A stretch of DNA of 7,737 nucleotides from positions 1-7,737 of the forward strand of contig JAHJSJ010000130.1 of assembly GCA_018830415.1 (NCBI GenBank). Reading direction: 5' to 3'. The DNA is from Alphaproteobacteria bacterium (GTDB lineage: Bacteria > Pseudomonadota > Alphaproteobacteria > Sphingomonadales > Sphingomonadaceae). Position 1 is the stretch's first letter. Every line of letters begins with the position of its first letter. Positions 4,782 to 7,737 of the stretch are shown in pieces. The translations under genes and the position numbers were made by a program. The notes below the pieces were generated by a model, which ran no database searches, was not told where the DNA came from, and worked only from the letters and a program-made list of their open reading frames with translations.

Positions 4782-6436
4782 CAGGCAGGTGCCCCCGGCA
4801 TCACCACGCGCACCTGCGGTTTCTTACCCGACCAACGCTGCGCCGCACGGCGGGCGGCGAGCCGGGCGGCTTCGTGGATCACAGCTGAATCGCGTGCGTC
4901 CTTGCCCTTGAGCCGATTGATTGCAGCAAGCACGTCGCCAGCGGCCTCTTCAAGAAAATCTGGCAAGTCTTCATCCAACGGCAGGCCAATTGCCTCCACC
5001 AGTGGAGCCTGCCCGCGCGCCAGCACCACCACCAGCACGCCATCTTGCGCGATCCGGCGGCGCATGGTGATCGCTTCGCCGTTAGCGGGCGCGATAATAT
5101 CGCCATCGAGCACCAGACGCCCCGCACGCACTTCGGCCAGCTTGCCCGGCTTGCCGGGGGCTAGGCGCACAAGATCACCGTTCTTCTGCACCACCTGCGC
5201 CGGGATCCCGGCGGCTTTACCGACCCGCGCCTGCTCAGTCATGTGGCGGATTTCGCCGTGGACAGGCACCAGCACTTCGGGCCGCAGCCAATCATACAGC
5301 GCCTCAAGCTCTGGCCGCCCCGGATGGCCCGAGACATGGATAAACGCCTGCCGGTCGCTCACTGTCACAATCCCGCGCGCGGCGAGCTGGTTCTGAATTT
5401 TGGCGATCGGGATTTCATTGCCGGGGATCTGGCGCGAGGAGAATAGCACCACGTCGCCCGCAGCCAGTTCAATCGGATGATTGCTATCCGCCATCCGGCC
5501 CAGCGCAGCACGCGGTTCGCCCTGCCCGCCGGTGGCGATGATCAGCACTTCGCCGCGCGGCAGGCCCATTGCGGTGTCGAAACTGACCGGCGTGGGGAAA
5601 TCGTCAAGATAGCCATTATCCTGCGCGACCTCGATAATCCGGTCGAGCGAGCGGCCTGCGACGCAAATCTGCCGCCCCGTTTCGCGCGCGACCTCGCCCA
5701 GAGTGTGCAGCCGCGCAACGTTGCTGGCGAAGGTGGTGACGACGACGCGCTTGCCCTTGTGCCGCGCAACCTCTTCCATCAACCCGCGATGCACCGCGCC
5801 TTCGGAGCCGGAGGGTTCGGGATTAAACACATTGGTCGAATCGCACACCAGCGCCAGCACGCCTTCGTCACCGATAGCGCGCAGTTCTTCTTCGGTGGTG
5901 GGCTCGCCAATGATCGGTTCTTCGTCGAGCTTCCAGTCGCCGGTGTGAAAAATGCGCCCATGAGGCGTGTCGATCAGCAGTGCGTTGCCTTCGGCAATCG
6001 AGTGCGCCAGCGGCAAATAGGTAATTTTGAACGGGCCAATGTCGATCTCGCCGTGATCTTCCTCGATAATATTGAGTTCAACCTTGCCAAGCAGCCCCGC
6101 TTCTTCGAGCTTGCGCGCCACCAGATCGGCGGTGAACGGGGTGGCATAAAGCGGCACGCCCAGTTCGCCCGCGAAATAGGGGACTGCGCCGATGTGATCT
6201 TCGTGCGCGTGGGTCAGCACGATGGCGAGCAGATCCTTGCGGCGCTCCTCAATAAAATCAAGGTCGGCAAACACCAGTTCAACGCCGGGATATTCGTTGC
6301 CCGAAAAGGTCATGCCCAGATCAACCATGATCCACTTGCCCTGGCAGCCATAGAGATTGACGTTCATGCCAATTTCGCCGGAACCGCCGAGCGCAAGGAA
6401 CAGCAATTCGTCTTCGGGCGTAAAATCTTTCTTCAA
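4781..6436 (-). CDS. rnj: Ribonuclease J
   Basis: 551 residues, the normal length for RNase J, a metallo-beta-lactamase/beta-CASP nuclease that degrades and processes RNA with 5'-exonucleolytic (and in some members endonucleolytic) activity in the cytoplasm. Zinc-binding residues are all visible: HAHEDH (76-81), His145 in LAHSIAEG, HTGD (164-167), and His393 in PVHGE. The beta-CASP domain shows CDSTN (198-202), GGQGEP (303-308), and the HVSGHPG motif (367-373) that binds the RNA phosphate. The C-terminal ~100 residues are the usual dimerisation region. The start is TTG at 6436: no in-frame ATG or GTG lies between it and the coaX stop, and the next Met (residue 24) would remove the first strand of the fold (LLFLALGGSGEIG). 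GGAA lies five bases upstream. It follows coaX by 38 bp and overlaps the DUF1467 start. Confidence 0.96.
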   Translation of the reverse strand: MKKDFTPEDELLFLALGGSGEIGMNVNLYGCQGKWIMVDLGMTFSGNEYPGVELVFADLDFIEERRKDLLAIVLTHAHEDHIGAVPYFAGELGVPLYATPFTADLVARKLEEAGLLGKVELNIIEEDHGEIDIGPFKITYLPLAHSIAEGNALLIDTPHGRIFHTGDWKLDEEPIIGEPTTEEELRAIGDEGVLALVCDSTNVFNPEPSGSEGAVHRGLMEEVARHKGKRVVVTTFASNVARLHTLGEVARETGRQICVAGRSLDRIIEVAQDNGYLDDFPTPVSFDTAMGLPRGEVLIIATGGQGEPRAALGRMADSNHPIELAAGDVVLFSSRQIPGNEIPIAKIQNQLAARGIVTVSDRQAFIHVSGHPGRPELEALYDWLRPEVLVPVHGEIRHMTEQARVGKAAGIPAQVVQKNGDLVRLAPGKPGKLAEVRAGRLVLDGDIIAPANGEAITMRRRIAQDGVLVVVLARGQAPLVEAIGLPLDEDLPDFLEEAAGDVLAAINRLKGKDARDSAVIHEAARLAARRAAQRWSGKKPQVRVVMPGAPA

Positions 6437-6474
6437 GGTGTTTCCGGTTCTGTCAGGAGAGGGATAAAATAGGA

Positions 6475-7269
6475 TCAGGCGGTTTCGGCCTGACGCGCGA
6501 GGATGGCGAGGCCGTCCAGCGTCAGGTCAGCATCGACGTGGTCGAAAATGTCGGTGGCGTCATCGAACAATATGGCGAGCCCGCCGGTGGCTACAACCTT
6601 TGCCGGGCGGCCAATTTCGGTTTTCATCCGCGCGACCATGCCTTCCATCATCGCGACATAACCCCAGAACACGCCGATCAGCATCTGGTCTTCGGTGTTG
6701 CGGCCAATCACGCTGCGGTTGTCGGGTGCGCGAATGGCGATGCGCGGCAGCTTGGCGGTTTTGCCGACCAATGCATCGAGCGACAGGTTGATCCCCGGTG
6801 CGATTGATCCGCCCTTGTAAGCGCCGGTGAAATCGACCGCTTCAAACTTTGTCGCGGTGCCGAAATCGACCACAATCAGATCACCGCCATATTTGTGATG
6901 CGCGGCGAGAATGTTGAGCGCACGGTCAGCACCCAGCGAGGACGGTTGATCGACGTCGATTGCGAACTGCCAGGCAGCTTTACCCTGCCCGGCGAATAAC
7001 GGAGTGATGCCGAAATATTTCTGGCACAGCACGGTCAGGTTATGGTCGGCACGCGGCACGACGGAGGCGACAATAATCTGAGTGATCTGATCGCGCGCAA
7101 CCCCTTCGATGGCCAGCAATTGCAGCAGCCACACCGCATATTCATCACCCGTGCGGCGCGGATCGGTGGCGATCCGCCAGCGCGCGCGGGTGGTGTGCGA
7201 ACCGTCCGGGCAAGGCTCGAACAGCGCAAAAACGACGTTGGTGTTCCCGACATCAGCAGCAAGCAGCAT
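6475..7269 (-). CDS. coaX: Type III pantothenate kinase
   Basis: 264 residues. It phosphorylates pantothenate, the first step of coenzyme A synthesis, in the cytoplasm. It belongs to the ASKHA fold and has the type III signatures in order: DVGNTN (6-11, phosphate loop), GADR (113-116, with the catalytic Asp115), DFGTAT (135-140), GGSIAPG (153-159) and ATGG (227-230, adenosine site). Length is typical. ATG at 7269 is supported by a strong AAGGAG (7278-7283) eight bases upstream. It lies 29 bp after birA and 38 bp before RNase J in a same-strand block. Type III enzymes are known not to be feedback-inhibited by CoA and to use K+ or NH4+; nothing in this sequence is unusual. Confidence 0.96.
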   Translation of the reverse strand: MLLAADVGNTNVVFALFEPCPDGSHTTRARWRIATDPRRTGDEYAVWLLQLLAIEGVARDQITQIIVASVVPRADHNLTVLCQKYFGITPLFAGQGKAAWQFAIDVDQPSSLGADRALNILAAHHKYGGDLIVVDFGTATKFEAVDFTGAYKGGSIAPGINLSLDALVGKTAKLPRIAIRAPDNRSVIGRNTEDQMLIGVFWGYVAMMEGMVARMKTEIGRPAKVVATGGLAILFDDATDIFDHVDADLTLDGLAILARQAETA

Positions 7270-7277
7270 TGGGCGCG

Positions 7278-7283
7278 CTCCTT
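7278..7283 (-). promoter_or_regulatory. Strong ribosome-binding site of coaX
   Basis: The minus strand reads AAGGAG, eight bases before the coaX ATG. It is the best Shine-Dalgarno sequence in the window, and the other genes here have weak or unusually placed ones. Confidence 0.8.
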
Positions 7284-7298
7284 AATCCAGTCATCATT

Positions 7299-7737
7299 TC
7301 AGACGATATCCCCAGCGCGAATGACACGTTCGCTGCCATCCGCCAAGCGTAGCCGCAACGCACCATCGCTTTCGTCCAGCCCCGCGAAGCTGCCGGAGAG
7401 CTGCGACCCATCGCTATCGTGGACGGTTAGCGGCGAACCGTGCGCATGATTCGAAGCGGCGAGAAATTGCCTGAGCGTCGCACCAAGCCCTTGCGCCCGC
7501 CAATCGCCAAGGCGGCGGGCAAAGTGATGCGCGAGGTTCGCGGCGAAATCCTCGATCATCGGCGGAGCGGTCACATCGGCGATTGCGGCGGTCTTGCGAT
7601 CGGGCAATGTCGGCGCGCTCGCAAGATTGACCCCGATCCCGACAACAATGTGCCCGCTCACCATTTCCAGCAGGATGCCCGATAGCTTGCCGCCATGCAG
7701 CAACACGTCATTCGGCCATTTGAGCGCCAGATCAGCG
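7299..7737 (-). CDS. birA: Biotin-[acetyl-CoA-carboxylase] ligase, C-terminal 145 residues (5' end outside window)
   Basis: The frame is open to the window edge. The visible 145 residues start at ADLALKWPND and include the biotin-protein ligase catalytic core: KWPND (6-10), GGKLSGILLE (15-24, with the conserved Lys that contacts biotinyl-AMP), and VGIGVNL (32-38). The tail (about 105-145) forms the small SH3-like C-terminal domain ending RLADGSERVIRAGDIV. The enzyme attaches biotin to carboxylase carrier proteins. The N-terminal part is off the window, so I cannot tell whether it has the DNA-binding domain of the repressor type. It is 29 bp upstream of coaX. In related genomes this block follows the nuo (complex I) operon (from recall), which would lie beyond the right edge here. 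A GTG at 7706 is internal, as the KWPND motif lies upstream of it. Confidence 0.95.
   Translation of the reverse strand, partial: ADLALKWPNDVLLHGGKLSGILLEMVSGHIVVGIGVNLASAPTLPDRKTAAIADVTAPPMIEDFAANLAHHFARRLGDWRAQGLGATLRQFLAASNHAHGSPLTVHDSDGSQLSGSFAGLDESDGALRLRLADGSERVIRAGDIV

Noticed and set aside
5477..6472. Open plus-strand frame of 331 codons opposite RNase J
   Set aside because: It is a mirror of the RNase J coding frame, which carries all catalytic motifs. The antisense protein has no recognisable motif.
7282..7285. TTAA before coaX as a CtrA half-site
   Set aside because: No second half-site lies seven bases away on either side, and the bases belong to the ATTAAGGAG ribosome-binding region.

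Overview
The window looks like the chromosome of a GC-rich alphaproteobacterium, most likely a sphingomonad (Sphingomonadales, Erythrobacter/Novosphingobium-like). This rests on the gene block birA - coaX - RNase J - DUF1467, on the character of the proteins, and on candidate CtrA and CcrM (GANTC) sites. It is inference from recall, not from a search. I saw no mobile element, RNA gene, CRISPR array or phage gene. Coding density is very high, and no gene-free stretch exceeds 300 bases.

Right half (4497-7737, all minus strand, read right to left): the 3' part of biotin-protein ligase (birA), type III pantothenate kinase (coaX), RNase J and a small DUF1467 membrane protein. They are tightly packed (29 bp, 38 bp, then a 1-base TGATG overlap) and form an apparent housekeeping operon for cofactor activation and RNA decay.

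Middle (2119-4500, plus strand): one large protein with two N-terminal membrane helices, a cytoplasmic coiled coil of about 500 residues and a compact C-terminal domain. This is the architecture of the Caulobacter polarity factor TipN. It runs head-on into the DUF1467 gene, and the two TAG stops interlock in one CTAG.

Left part (1-2049, minus strand): three apparently co-directional genes read away from the coiled-coil gene. They are a 103-aa Hpt-like protein with methionine where the phosphorylated histidine should be, a protein with a degenerate nucleotidyltransferase-like half plus several membrane helices, and the first 140 residues of an unassigned helical protein.

The most interesting part is the 69-bp divergent region (2050-2118). 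It holds a near-consensus CtrA box (TTAA-N7-TTTA), a GANTC methylation site and a TATGAT -10 element on each strand exactly 6 bases before an ATG. This reads as a two-way, cell-cycle-controlled promoter giving leaderless mRNAs. A second near-CtrA box (TTAA-N7-TTAG) lies at nearly the same distance before the leftmost gene. Together these suggest an uncharacterised polarity or cell-cycle module. That grouping is a hypothesis.
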